A program made the translations under genes and the position numbers. From NCBI RefSeq assembly GCF_012933365.1, contig NZ_JABBVZ010000023.1:1-46371 (forward strand): a stretch of 46,371 bases of DNA, read 5' to 3'. Below, piece by piece: positions 24,279 to 32,325 of the stretch (position 1 is the stretch's first letter; each line of letters begins with the position of its first letter). Below the pieces are notes generated by a model. It was not told the origin of the DNA. It searched no databases and saw only the letters and a list, made by a program, of their open reading frames with translations. The stretch is from Sulfobacillus harzensis (GTDB taxonomy: Bacteria; Bacillota; Sulfobacillia; Sulfobacillales; Sulfobacillaceae).

Positions 24279-24304
24279 CCTCGGCTGGCTGCCGAGGCTT
24301 TTTG
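24279..24304 (+). terminator. Intrinsic terminator after the PiT-DUF47 operon
   Basis: CCTCGGC (24279-24285), loop TGGCT, GCCGAGG (24291-24297), then CTTTTTG. The stem and T-run fit a rho-independent terminator 19 bp after the DUF47 stop. The next 200 bp to 24505 show no convincing gene, although an in-frame extension of the next CDS runs back through it. Confidence 0.85.
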
Positions 24305-24504
24305 TTTCATGCGGCAAGCCCGTGACGAGACCGGAGGTTAAACAGAGGTGGCGGACAGGGTGGACCTGTGCCGTCGGCGAGGGCTTCACCAGATTCCGGT
24401 GGCTCGCTCATATTCTTCCCGCGCCTGTGCCACCCTTTCTAATGACGCAATTTCAAGCAGGGAATTTCTTTTTGGGTCCCGAAGTAGCCAAAGAGGTGAT
24501 CAGA

Positions 24505-25503
24505 ATGGCAGTCAACCGCGTCGTCTACTTCGTCAAGCGGCCAGAAGGAATGATCTCAGAGTCCTGTTTTGAGATTCGCGAGGAAGCGTTTCCGACACCC
24601 GAAGAGGAGCAGGTGATTGTGAAGAGCCTGTATGCCTCGGTGGATCCTTACATGCGAGGGCGCATGTCGCTCGGCAAGTCTTATACCGACCCCTTCCCCC
24701 TCAATACGCCTATGCAGGGCGCTATGATTGGCGAGGTGGTGGATGGAGGCGACACCGATCTCAAGGCGGGCGATCGGGTCAGCGGCGTGTGGCCCTGGGC
24801 GGAGCAAGCTCGTATAGCCCGCGCCAAGTTGAAAAAGCTAGACCCGAGCGTTCCGCCGACAGCGGCCTTGCATGTGCTGGGCATGCCAGGCCTGACCGCG
24901 TACATAGGCCTCACCAAATTTGGACAGCCCAAGCCCGGCCAGCACTTGGCGGTATCGGCGGCCGCCGGGGCTGTGGGCAGTCTGGTAGGCCAGATTGGCA
25001 AAATTTTAGGGCTCCACCCGGTGGGCATTGCCGGCAGTGACGAGAAGTGCCAATCGCTTCTAAAGCTGGGATTTGAGGGCGCTGTCAACTACCGGCACGC
25101 GGAGTTCCCGGAGGAGCTCAAAAAGGCGCTCCCGAATGGCGTCGACATTTACTTCGACAATGTTGGGGGGCCGGTCACCGACGCGGTGATGGCGCTGTTG
25201 AACCCCCATGCGCGCATTGCCATCTGCGGCCAAATCGCCACCTATAACGGGGATCCGGCGTCGTGGCCAAAGCGGCCGCTGTTCGCCGACTTGTTGGTGA
25301 GCCGAGCCCGGGCTGAAGCCTTCATCGTGGGCGAGCACCAAGCGGACTTCCCGGCAGCACTGACGCAACTGCACAACTGGTACCGGCAAGGGCGGCTGCG
25401 GGTGGAAGAATCTATCAGCGATGGTTTTGATCAATTGATTCCCGCCTTAGTGGGGCTTTTTCACGGCGCCAACCGCGGCAAAGCTATCGTCAAAACGAAT
25501 TAG
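24505..25503 (+). CDS. NADP-dependent MDR-family oxidoreductase (YncB/curA, PTGR-like)
   Basis: Zinc-independent medium-chain reductase that reduces the double bond of alpha,beta-unsaturated carbonyls with NADPH in related enzymes. 332 aa. The N-terminal GroES-like domain has the family motif SVDPYMRGRMS; the Rossmann domain has AAAGAVGSLVGQIGKILG near 152-170; YFDNVGGPVTDAVM near 217 and ICGQIATYN near 245 are typical of curcumin/prostaglandin reductases. ATG 24505 with AAGAGGTGA 6 nt upstream; the long upstream extension crosses the terminator and is rejected. 9 bp before the ALDH-like gene. Confidence 0.9.
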   Translation: MAVNRVVYFVKRPEGMISESCFEIREEAFPTPEEEQVIVKSLYASVDPYMRGRMSLGKSYTDPFPLNTPMQGAMIGEVVDGGDTDLKAGDRVSGVWPWAEQARIARAKLKKLDPSVPPTAALHVLGMPGLTAYIGLTKFGQPKPGQHLAVSAAAGAVGSLVGQIGKILGLHPVGIAGSDEKCQSLLKLGFEGAVNYRHAEFPEELKKALPNGVDIYFDNVGGPVTDAVMALLNPHARIAICGQIATYNGDPASWPKRPLFADLLVSRARAEAFIVGEHQADFPAALTQLHNWYRQGRLRVEESISDGFDQLIPALVGLFHGANRGKAIVKTN

Positions 25504-25512
25504 GGGGCGCGT

Positions 25513-26892
25513 ATGGAACGATGGGGAGCTTGGATTGAGGGCAGCGGCGTCTCCGGCAATTTTTGGAGCCCGATCGTGAATCCCGCTACCGAAGAGGTGG
25601 AGGCGGAGGTGGCAGACTTGACAGCGGCCGATGTCGACCGCGCCATCGCCATTGCGCGGCGGGCCGGCCGTGATTGGCGGGCCCGGGACGTGAAGGAACG
25701 CCATGCTCTTCTCATGCGCTGGGTTGAACACCTGGCTTCTCAAGCCGAGGACCTGGCCCAGCTGGAATGCCGGCAAACGGGGCAGCCTATCAGTCTAGCG
25801 CGCCAGAGCATCGCCGCTGGCATTCGCCTCTTGCAGCAGTGCGCGAGCGCCGTCCAGCCGGAGGTCTCGCCCGGCCTCTTGCGCCGCCGTCCCCGGGAGG
25901 TGGCAGCGGCGGCGCTTCCGGGCCGCTATCCGTTCTTGGAGGCGATCTATTACGCCGCGCCAGCACTGGCTGCCGGATCGGCGGTGGTGTTGAAGCCGGC
26001 CTCGCACGCGCCGCTGACACCGCTGCGTCTGGCCGCGGTGGCCAGTCTTGCTGGAATCCCAGGGGGGGCTCTAAACCTGCTGAGTGGACCGGACTCGGTG
26101 GTTATGGCCCGTCTCTCGGAGCATGTCTCGGCGGATCTGGTAGTTTATCCCGCTGGTCCCCGCGCCTTCGGCAAAGGAGCCATGCTGGTGTTTGCTGATG
26201 CGGACTGCGACGCCGCCGTGGAGGGGGCGATAAACGCCGCTTTTGTCAATGGGGGACAAGACCTCTTGGGCGCATCGCGCATTTTCGTGGAGGACGCCCT
26301 GTTTGGGCCCTTCATGGATCAACTGGTGGGATTGGCCGACCAGTTGCTGGTCGGTGCGCCGACATCGGCTGAGGCTGAGATCGGCCCGCTTGCCTCCCGC
26401 CGCCACCGGGAAGAGTTGGTCCAGCAGGTGATGGAATGCGTCGAGATGGGGGCTCAGACGGCGCTCGGAGGACAACGGTATTCGCGCCGGCAATTCCCCC
26501 AAGGCTATTACTACCCGCCCACGGTACTGTTTCACACCGACATCAGTTGGCCTATTGTGGAGCGGGGCGTGTTTGGACCGGTGGTCACGGTGATGTCCTT
26601 TTCTGGCCTTGATCAGGCGCTGGGCCTTCTTGGCCAGTTGGAAACGCCCGCCGCCGTATCTGTGTGGACTCGTGACGGTAAGCGGCTGGGCGCCATCGCC
26701 TCCGCCGTGCCGGCGCCGCTGGTTACCTTGAATCGTCATCTGACCTCCGTTCCCGCCGCCCGCCTGTTGGCGTCGGACGCTTCCTTGGGCCGTGCGCATC
26801 TTGACCGGTTCCGCCCGTGGCAAGCAGTCGGGGACGGGGAGCGAGAGGGCAGCGAACAGGAGTGGCGCATCTTTACCCGAAGGGAGTTGTAG
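25513..26892 (+). CDS. Aldehyde dehydrogenase-like protein lacking catalytic residues
   Basis: 459 aa with the overall ALDH layout: N-terminal NPATEEVEAEVADLTAADVDRAI, cofactor-domain VVLKPASHAPLTPLRLA, and a C-terminal part with GYYYPPTVLF and GVFGPVVTV. The functional motifs are degraded. PWNxP is PGRYP (oxyanion Asn lost, near 139); the general-base motif ELGGK is RAFGK (Glu lost) and the preceding FTGSxxxG stretch is deleted; the GQxCxAxSR nucleophile motif is GQDLLGASR (Cys lost, near 251). The frame is intact with normal codon use, so it is a maintained pseudoenzyme rather than a pseudogene. Function unknown; it follows the MDR reductase by 9 bp. Confidence 0.85.
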   Translation: MERWGAWIEGSGVSGNFWSPIVNPATEEVEAEVADLTAADVDRAIAIARRAGRDWRARDVKERHALLMRWVEHLASQAEDLAQLECRQTGQPISLARQSIAAGIRLLQQCASAVQPEVSPGLLRRRPREVAAAALPGRYPFLEAIYYAAPALAAGSAVVLKPASHAPLTPLRLAAVASLAGIPGGALNLLSGPDSVVMARLSEHVSADLVVYPAGPRAFGKGAMLVFADADCDAAVEGAINAAFVNGGQDLLGASRIFVEDALFGPFMDQLVGLADQLLVGAPTSAEAEIGPLASRRHREELVQQVMECVEMGAQTALGGQRYSRRQFPQGYYYPPTVLFHTDISWPIVERGVFGPVVTVMSFSGLDQALGLLGQLETPAAVSVWTRDGKRLGAIASAVPAPLVTLNRHLTSVPAARLLASDASLGRAHLDRFRPWQAVGDGEREGSEQEWRIFTRREL

Positions 26893-26893
26893 C

Positions 26894-27370
26894 ATGAGTC
26901 AGGGATTGGACCGGGTGCGCACCGTGTTGGCCCAACATGGCCTGGGAGGCCGCATCCGCGTGTTTGAGGAAGGGAGCACCCACACCGCCCGCGAGGCCGC
27001 GGATGCGCTTGGCGTAGATCCCGGCCAGATTGCCAAATCCGTGGTGTTTCGCGCGGCGCGGAGCGATCGCCCGGTGGTGGTGATTGCCCGGGGTGATCGC
27101 CGCATTGATGAAAAAGTCCTCGCGGATTGGCTGGAAGAGCCGATTGAGCGCTGTCAGCCGGACTGGGTGCGCGAGCGCACCGGGTATTCGGTGGGCGGGG
27201 TATCGCCGTTGGGTCATCGCGCCGAGACGGTGATTGTGTTGGATCCGAGCTTGTGGGAATTTGACAGCGTCTATGCCGCGGCTGGCGCCCCCAATGCGGT
27301 CTTTGACGTGCGCCCAGAAGAACTCCAAGCCATGACCGGAGGTCAGCAAGTGGCCAATATCAGCCATTAG
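26894..27370 (+). CDS. YbaK/ProX-type aminoacyl-tRNA deacylase
   Basis: 158-aa trans-editing domain protein; relatives hydrolyse mischarged Cys-tRNAPro or Ala-tRNAPro. Signature stretches are THTAREAADALGVDPGQIAKSVVFRA (the conserved lysine near 46) and GGVSPLGHR near 104. Specificity cannot be assigned from sequence. ATG 26894 begins one base after the upstream stop, with AAGGGAG in the upstream gene's end. Convergent with the MFS gene, overlapping it by 11 bp. Confidence 0.9.
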   Translation: MSQGLDRVRTVLAQHGLGGRIRVFEEGSTHTAREAADALGVDPGQIAKSVVFRAARSDRPVVVIARGDRRIDEKVLADWLEEPIERCQPDWVRERTGYSVGGVSPLGHRAETVIVLDPSLWEFDSVYAAAGAPNAVFDVRPEELQAMTGGQQVANISH

Positions 27371-28652
27371 CAGGCTGATCAAAGGCCGGCCAAAACGGCT
27401 CCTCCGCTGGCTCATAACGCAGCATGCGGCCCACCATTAACAAGAGTCCAGACGCCATCAGCCCCAGGGCAGCCAACCAAAAAGCGCCACGTACCCCAAG
27501 CCAGAGCGCGAGCGGCGCGGCGGCCAAAGCGCCCACCACTTCCACGCCCCCGGACAACGCCCGGAAGGTGCCATGCACCCGCCCAAGCCAGTGGTCCGGG
27601 GTGACGTGTTGTTCCACCGTGGCCGCCCCAATCTCAAAAATCGTCGCCCATAAATCACCCCCGAATTGCGCGATGAAGAGTAGCAAAAACTTCACCCAGA
27701 GAGTGCCGTGGGCCGCTGGCACGGCCAGATTGAGGAGTGCGAAGATAAAATAGGCCGCGGCCATCAGACGGCCCAAATTGAGGCGTCGGCGCAGACGGCG
27801 AAAGAGCCGGGTGCCGATTAAGCTCCCCAGTCCTCCGGACGTAATTAAGAGGCCAAGGAGAAACGGGGAGAGGTGGAGGGTTTTCAGCACATAGAGCTCA
27901 TATAGGGTGGAGAAAAACCCGCCCGCCAAAGCGCCCACCCCTGCGTTTAAGAAAAGCGGCCCCAAGATGGGATGGCGGAGCACCCGCGACCAAACATGCC
28001 CGATTTGGATTCCGGTTCCGGCGCCCGAGGGCGGCGCCGACGCTACGTTGGGCTCCGGGCGGGACAGGCTTACCAAGGAGGCGGCCGCGATAAGGTTGGA
28101 GAGCGCATCAAAAGCCATCGCCAAGGGAGCCCCTACCGCTTGGATGAGAAGCCCCATCAGGCCGGGTCCCGCCGTCTCACCAATCGATTCGGCCGTCCCC
28201 ACCCACTCGTTGCCTTCTTCCAAACGATGTCGGCCCACCAGTGTGGGTAAATAGGCGTGGCGCGCCACCCGCACCACCAGCGCGGCCAACGCCGCCAGCA
28301 CAGTGACCGCCGCAATCCCGGCCATGGTGAGGTGGTGGGTGAGGTAGAGAACTGGAATCGCGAAAAGAATCAAGGCGCGCGCCACATTGGCGCCAATCAA
28401 CAGGGGACGCCGCCGCGTGCGGTCCACCGCCTGGCCCACAACATTGCCAGCTAAAAGCGAGGGCAGGGTGGCCAAGGCGGCCAGCAAGGCAAGCGCAGGT
28501 GCGCCCGCCCCAACGCTGACAATGGCGACAATAGGAAGTCCTTCGCGGCTAATGCGCGAGCCGACTTCTGCGCTCAACTGGCCAGCCAAATAGCGTTTTA
28601 CATCGCGGTCTCGGAGGAGCGAGGTCCTTGGGGGATCGGACAGTGTACTCAT
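27360..28652 (-). CDS. MFS transporter (EntS/MFS_3-like)
   Basis: 430-aa major facilitator with about twelve hydrophobic segments. Cytoplasmic loop motif GNVVGQAVDRTRRRPLLIGAN between helices 2 and 3 is the MFS motif A, and RVARHAYLPTLVGRHRLEEGN is typical of the MFS_3 group that includes enterobactin exporters. Substrate unknown. Start ATG at 28652 has AGGA about 6 nt upstream on the minus strand. A fairly basic loop separates the two halves near 210. Confidence 0.87.
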   Translation of the reverse strand: MSTLSDPPRTSLLRDRDVKRYLAGQLSAEVGSRISREGLPIVAIVSVGAGAPALALLAALATLPSLLAGNVVGQAVDRTRRRPLLIGANVARALILFAIPVLYLTHHLTMAGIAAVTVLAALAALVVRVARHAYLPTLVGRHRLEEGNEWVGTAESIGETAGPGLMGLLIQAVGAPLAMAFDALSNLIAAASLVSLSRPEPNVASAPPSGAGTGIQIGHVWSRVLRHPILGPLFLNAGVGALAGGFFSTLYELYVLKTLHLSPFLLGLLITSGGLGSLIGTRLFRRLRRRLNLGRLMAAAYFIFALLNLAVPAAHGTLWVKFLLLFIAQFGGDLWATIFEIGAATVEQHVTPDHWLGRVHGTFRALSGGVEVVGALAAAPLALWLGVRGAFWLAALGLMASGLLLMVGRMLRYEPAEEPFWPAFDQPANG

Positions 28653-28747
28653 ACCGTCCTATCATAGCAGATCAGCGGCGCCTAGGACGACTGGTTCAGA
28701 ATCTGCATCAAGGGGACTTTTTGGCTGTGATTCCGGTGACATAAGTG

Positions 28748-29100
28748 CAGTGAGAGTATCGAGGCAAGCGGGTGCCCGTTGAGCGCACGGCGGGGGATCG
28801 GCGTGATGACTTGGCGCGGCTAAGACCCGAACCGTTTGATCGTGGAAACAACCTGCTACCTATGCCCGCGTATCGCGCCCCGACCAGAAAGATGATCCGG
28901 ACCAGCAAACGTGGGCGTTGGAGCTCTAGGTTGTCGCCGACCTCGGGTTCGGCGATGCACGATCACCAAGAGGGCTCCAGAAAACTTCTCAATGACATTC
29001 TTGCCGACTGCATCGGTCGGCTCGTCGTTACCCACAAAGACCGACTATTGCGCTTCGGTGCGGAGCTTGTATATTTGCGAGGAAAGCTAGGCACGCGGTA
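28748..29100 (+). pseudogene. Decayed IS607-family resolvase (TnpA) remnant
   Basis: The 670-bp gap between the MFS and sulfotransferase genes contains translated fragments of an IS607-type serine recombinase. GKRVPVERTAGDRRDDLARL (around 28763-28822) matches the end of the MerR-like helix-turn-helix domain. A second block around 28960-29090, EGSRKLLNDILADCIGRL followed by VVTHKDRLLRFGAELVY, matches the catalytic-domain segment with the conserved KDRL-x-RFG motif. The N-terminal helix, the catalytic serine region and the C-terminus are not recognisable and the middle is frameshifted. No TnpB was found downstream. Nothing else is recognised from 28653 to 29322. Confidence 0.65.
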
Positions 29101-29322
29101 CCGCATCGACTATCACGCCGGCATGTTCCCAAGCCTTACTATGCAAAATGCTGCCCACTCTCGCACAGGGTCCCCGGCTTCGAATGGGTTGTGCCCCCAT
29201 CCTTCAAACTGAAGTTCCGCTAAAGTCTCTCGCAGAGCCAAAAGCCAAGGCCGCTAATGATATACGATTAGAAGAGTGTCCGAATTCCCTAAAGTTCATC
29301 ACGGTGACGGAGGAGGACCTCA

Positions 29323-30297
29323 GTGGATAACCATTCGCCGATTTTTGTGACCGGCATGCCGCGTTCGGGAACGACGTTGCTGGCCTCCTTGCTGAATGCC
29401 CATAGCCAGGTGGCGATCACGCCGGAGACGGACTATTTTAATCGAGTCTGGAAGCCCTTGGCGCGAAGAGGTGGGCTTCAAAACTGGCCTTTCGTGGAAG
29501 AAGTGCTGCAGTCATTTTTTTCTAAGCCGTCCGTAAAGCTCATGGAACTTCCTGAGGAGGACCTTATCGCACGCTTTCACGAAAAGTGGCAGCAAGGCAT
29601 CCTGACGCACGCCGACATGCTTTCGGAGATGCTCTCGTTGTACGCACGACGCCGACAGAAGGCGGTGTGGGGCGAAAAAACCCCGGATCACTTCATGTAT
29701 GTCCCGGTGATAAAACAGGTGTTTCCGGCGTCACGTGTTGTTGTCATTGTGCGCGATCCGCGGGACGTCCATCTATCGCTGGAGAAACTGCCCTGGAGTC
29801 GGGGCAATTCTCTGAACCATGCCTTGCAATGGCGCGGGTATCAAAGTTTAGCGCGCGCCTACTGCCTCAAGTATGGGTTTGAGTTCGTCCAGATCCGCTA
29901 CGAGGATTTGATTGCCGATCCTGAAGCAACGCTAAGATACCTGTGCGAAAAGCTGGAACTTCCGTTTGAGCCCGAAATGCTGAACCGCTACGGGCAGGAA
30001 CTGCTATTCGACCCCAATCGGGAGCCTTGGAAGCTCGGGGCGGCGCGTACCATCGACCCGAACAACCGCAACAAGTGGCGGCAGCGCATGCCTGCCGCGG
30101 AGGTAGCGCTCTTCTCGAAGATTTGCGGGAAGTATCTTCGAAAGCTGCACTACGACGCGCCTGATCCAGCGCCAACCATGCCAGGGCCCATTTTCCCCGG
30201 TCTCGAATGGCGTTCGGTGATCTGGTGGATGCGCACGAACTGGCGGGTGAAGCATGGCCGCGAGCCATGGATGGGGCAGCGCATATCCCTTAAATGA
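29323..30297 (+). CDS. PAPS-dependent sulfotransferase
   Basis: Transfers sulfate from PAPS to a hydroxyl acceptor. 324 aa. The 5'-phosphosulfate loop FVTGMPRSGTTLLASLL begins at residue 8, and the 3'-phosphate motif VVVIVRDPRDVHLSLEKL lies near 138-156. No signal peptide, so action is cytoplasmic. GTG 29323 follows GGAGGAGG about 6 nt upstream. Acceptor unknown; the following acyltransferase and SGNH hydrolase suggest an exported or surface glycan or lipid. Lies directly beyond the decayed resolvase, consistent with horizontal acquisition. Confidence 0.88.
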   Translation: MDNHSPIFVTGMPRSGTTLLASLLNAHSQVAITPETDYFNRVWKPLARRGGLQNWPFVEEVLQSFFSKPSVKLMELPEEDLIARFHEKWQQGILTHADMLSEMLSLYARRRQKAVWGEKTPDHFMYVPVIKQVFPASRVVVIVRDPRDVHLSLEKLPWSRGNSLNHALQWRGYQSLARAYCLKYGFEFVQIRYEDLIADPEATLRYLCEKLELPFEPEMLNRYGQELLFDPNREPWKLGAARTIDPNNRNKWRQRMPAAEVALFSKICGKYLRKLHYDAPDPAPTMPGPIFPGLEWRSVIWWMRTNWRVKHGREPWMGQRISLK

Positions 30298-30328
30298 ACG
30301 CGTGCGACCATTTTTTGGGGCCTAAAGA

Positions 30329-30358
30329 CTTGCTGAAGTTGACGATAACTTCAGCAAG
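30329..30358. repeat. Perfect 12-bp inverted repeat between sulfotransferase and acyltransferase genes
   Basis: CTTGCTGAAGTT (30329-30340) and AACTTCAGCAAG (30347-30358) flank a 6-nt loop. No T-run follows on either strand, so it is not a standard terminator. A regulator site, RNA stem or element scar are possible. Confidence 0.7.
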
Positions 30359-30404
30359 CGCTCAGGCTCGCTCCGTACAATGGGGCCGTAATAGGAGGGA
30401 TGAA

Positions 30405-31529
30405 ATGGGGCATGCCGATGGAAAGCCGACATATGTCTACAGCTTGGATTGGGTTCGTGCGCTCACTATCGTAGCGGTGGTTGCAGTGCACGCGGTTCGA
30501 TTTGGTCTTGTCCCGTCGCGCCCTGACACGGGAAGTCTCGTGCAGGTGTTGTTTCAGTTTGGACGGGTGAGTTTTATGGTGGTGACGGGGTTCATTGTGG
30601 CCTATCAGTATCGGAGCCGGACCCCGCGATGGATGCTCTTTTTCCAACGGCGGGCCAAGAGCGCCGTCGCGCCATATCTCATATGGCTGGCGGTGTTCTT
30701 ATCGTTAAGCGTCCCCGTGTGGCCAGCCGCAGGATTCTGGCATCAGTACAGCCGGGTGCTATTTACCGGCAATGGGCACTTGTACTACCTTATCATTACC
30801 TTCCAGATGTATCTTTTGGCCCCGGTGTTAATCTGGGGACTCGGCGCGTTGAAGCGCCGCTTGGCATGGCTGGCGGCCGCCAGCGTGATCTGGGAGGCCG
30901 GTTCCTGGACGATGGCCGGCTACCTGCACCAGTCTGGCTGGGCGCCTGCCCTTTTGGTCATTACCTACGTGGGATACTTTGTTCTAGGTGGAACGCTCGG
31001 CTATGCGTGGGAGGCGGTTCGCGCCTGGCTTCGTCCCCGGCGCCGCTGGCTCGCCGTCTGGATGATCCCGCTATGGGCGGCCGTCATCCTCATGTTTTTC
31101 ACCAACCTCCATTGGATCGGCGGACTGGGCGTAGCGACCAGCGAGTTTCAGCCCATGAGCGCCGTCTACTGTTTGGGCGTCACCATGGTTCTTTTGGCCA
31201 CTGGCACCTGGTTTGAAGAGGCACGTGTGCAGCGACCGCAGTTGGCGTGGATTGTGGGCCTAGTTGCCGACGCCTCCTTTGGCATTTATTTGGTGCACCC
31301 GCTATTTGTTCACGGGTGGCTCAATCTGGCCAGCCGGATGGGATGGTCGGTGAACCCGGTTCTCAACACGGCCATCGCCCTGGTGTTGGGGGTGGGCCTC
31401 AGCATCGTGGTCGTTGTTACGATTCGCCTGTTGCCATTTTCCGAATATGTTGTCGGCACCAAGCGGCGCATCCGGGCGACAAAGGTGGCCGCTTCGTCCT
31501 CCGTGTCTGATCACATGGCGGCATCATAG
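30405..31529 (+). CDS. Acyltransferase-3 family membrane protein
   Basis: 374-aa integral membrane acyltransferase of the OafA/AT3 type, which moves acetyl or other acyl groups onto exported glycans. About ten hydrophobic segments. Typical features are SLDWVRALTIVAVVAVHAVRF near the N-terminus with the conserved Arg and the His of the first helix, RRAKSAVAPYLIW, and DASFGIYLVHPLFVHGW near residue 310. ATG 30405 has TAGGAGG 5 nt upstream. It lacks the fused periplasmic SGNH domain of longer OafA proteins; a separate SGNH gene follows. Confidence 0.88.
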   Translation: MGHADGKPTYVYSLDWVRALTIVAVVAVHAVRFGLVPSRPDTGSLVQVLFQFGRVSFMVVTGFIVAYQYRSRTPRWMLFFQRRAKSAVAPYLIWLAVFLSLSVPVWPAAGFWHQYSRVLFTGNGHLYYLIITFQMYLLAPVLIWGLGALKRRLAWLAAASVIWEAGSWTMAGYLHQSGWAPALLVITYVGYFVLGGTLGYAWEAVRAWLRPRRRWLAVWMIPLWAAVILMFFTNLHWIGGLGVATSEFQPMSAVYCLGVTMVLLATGTWFEEARVQRPQLAWIVGLVADASFGIYLVHPLFVHGWLNLASRMGWSVNPVLNTAIALVLGVGLSIVVVVTIRLLPFSEYVVGTKRRIRATKVAASSSVSDHMAAS

Positions 31530-31588
31530 AAGCGCACGAGCCAAAGGGCCATTTCTGTGTGACGACAAGGACATGCCGGGGGGATGCT

Positions 31589-32323
31589 ATGCGTCGATCG
31601 GTGGGGCGAGCTTGGGCCGCCTCTCTCGGGGTTGTTGCAGCTAGTGCTGCTGTTGCCATTCCATGGAATGTACAGGTTCCCCCAGTGCCCACCGTTATTA
31701 TTGGTGGGTCGGCGGCCAAGGGGTGGCATGATCGGACCGGGGAAAGTTATATCGACCGGGCGCTGGCTCAATATGCGGGGCAGGCGCATGTCGGGTTCAA
31801 ACTGGAGAATCGGGCGATCCCGGGGGCCCCGGTGACGGATGGTGCCATCAAGGCCCAATTCCCCCGATGGATGACAACCACCCGCGGCGGGGTGGTTGTC
31901 ATCGCGTGGGGACTTCTGAACGATATTCGCCTGAAAACCCCGCGGAAAGCCATCTTGCAGCAGGTTCACCGCGAGATCCGGTTGGCGCTGGACACCCACC
32001 ATCGGGTTCTGGTGGTCAGTCCCCCGGCCACGTTGGCGACGCTAACCTTTGATCGGGCCAGTCAGGCGGGGCTCTGGAGCCAAATTATCCGTGAGGCCAC
32101 AGATTTTCACAACCCAAATGTGTACGTCGCCAATGTTATGGCGCCCATGGAGCGCTATATCGCAGCGCACCACCAAAGCCCTAAACTGTATATGGACGGG
32201 AAGTGGGATCCCAACACACGGGGGCACATCCTAGCCGGTCAATTCTTGCTTAAGCAACTGGATCGCTTGTGGAAGGGTGGTATTCCGGCCTATTACCCGC
32301 CATCGACCCGGAGCGCGCGCTAA
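31589..32323 (+). CDS. Exported SGNH/GDSL-like hydrolase
   Basis: 244-aa predicted secreted esterase or acyltransferase partner. A basic N-terminus plus hydrophobic stretch (RRSVGRAWAASLGVVAASAAVAI) forms a signal peptide or anchor. Block I is VIIGGSAAKGWHD, where the classical GDS is GGS, with the nucleophile serine kept; block III is WGLLND; block V is MDGKWDPNTRGH with Asp and His placed as the rest of the triad. ATG 31589 follows GGGGGG about 6 nt upstream. It probably works with the acyltransferase 59 bp upstream, which lacks its own SGNH domain. Confidence 0.8.
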   Translation: MRRSVGRAWAASLGVVAASAAVAIPWNVQVPPVPTVIIGGSAAKGWHDRTGESYIDRALAQYAGQAHVGFKLENRAIPGAPVTDGAIKAQFPRWMTTTRGGVVVIAWGLLNDIRLKTPRKAILQQVHREIRLALDTHHRVLVVSPPATLATLTFDRASQAGLWSQIIREATDFHNPNVYVANVMAPMERYIAAHHQSPKLYMDGKWDPNTRGHILAGQFLLKQLDRLWKGGIPAYYPPSTRSAR

Positions 32324-32325
32324 CC

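Noticed and set aside
24043..24504. Long N-terminal extension of the MDR reductase frame
   Set aside because: It would run through the DUF47 gene in another frame and through a strong terminator; ATG 24505 has a good ribosome site and matches the family N-terminus.
25513..26892. Functional aldehyde dehydrogenase
   Set aside because: The catalytic Cys, Glu and oxyanion Asn are all replaced.
28772..29212. Intact 146-codon open frame between the MFS and sulfotransferase genes
   Set aside because: It joins recognisable resolvase fragments with unrelated sequence, lacks the catalytic serine region and ribosome site, and is better read as a pseudogene.
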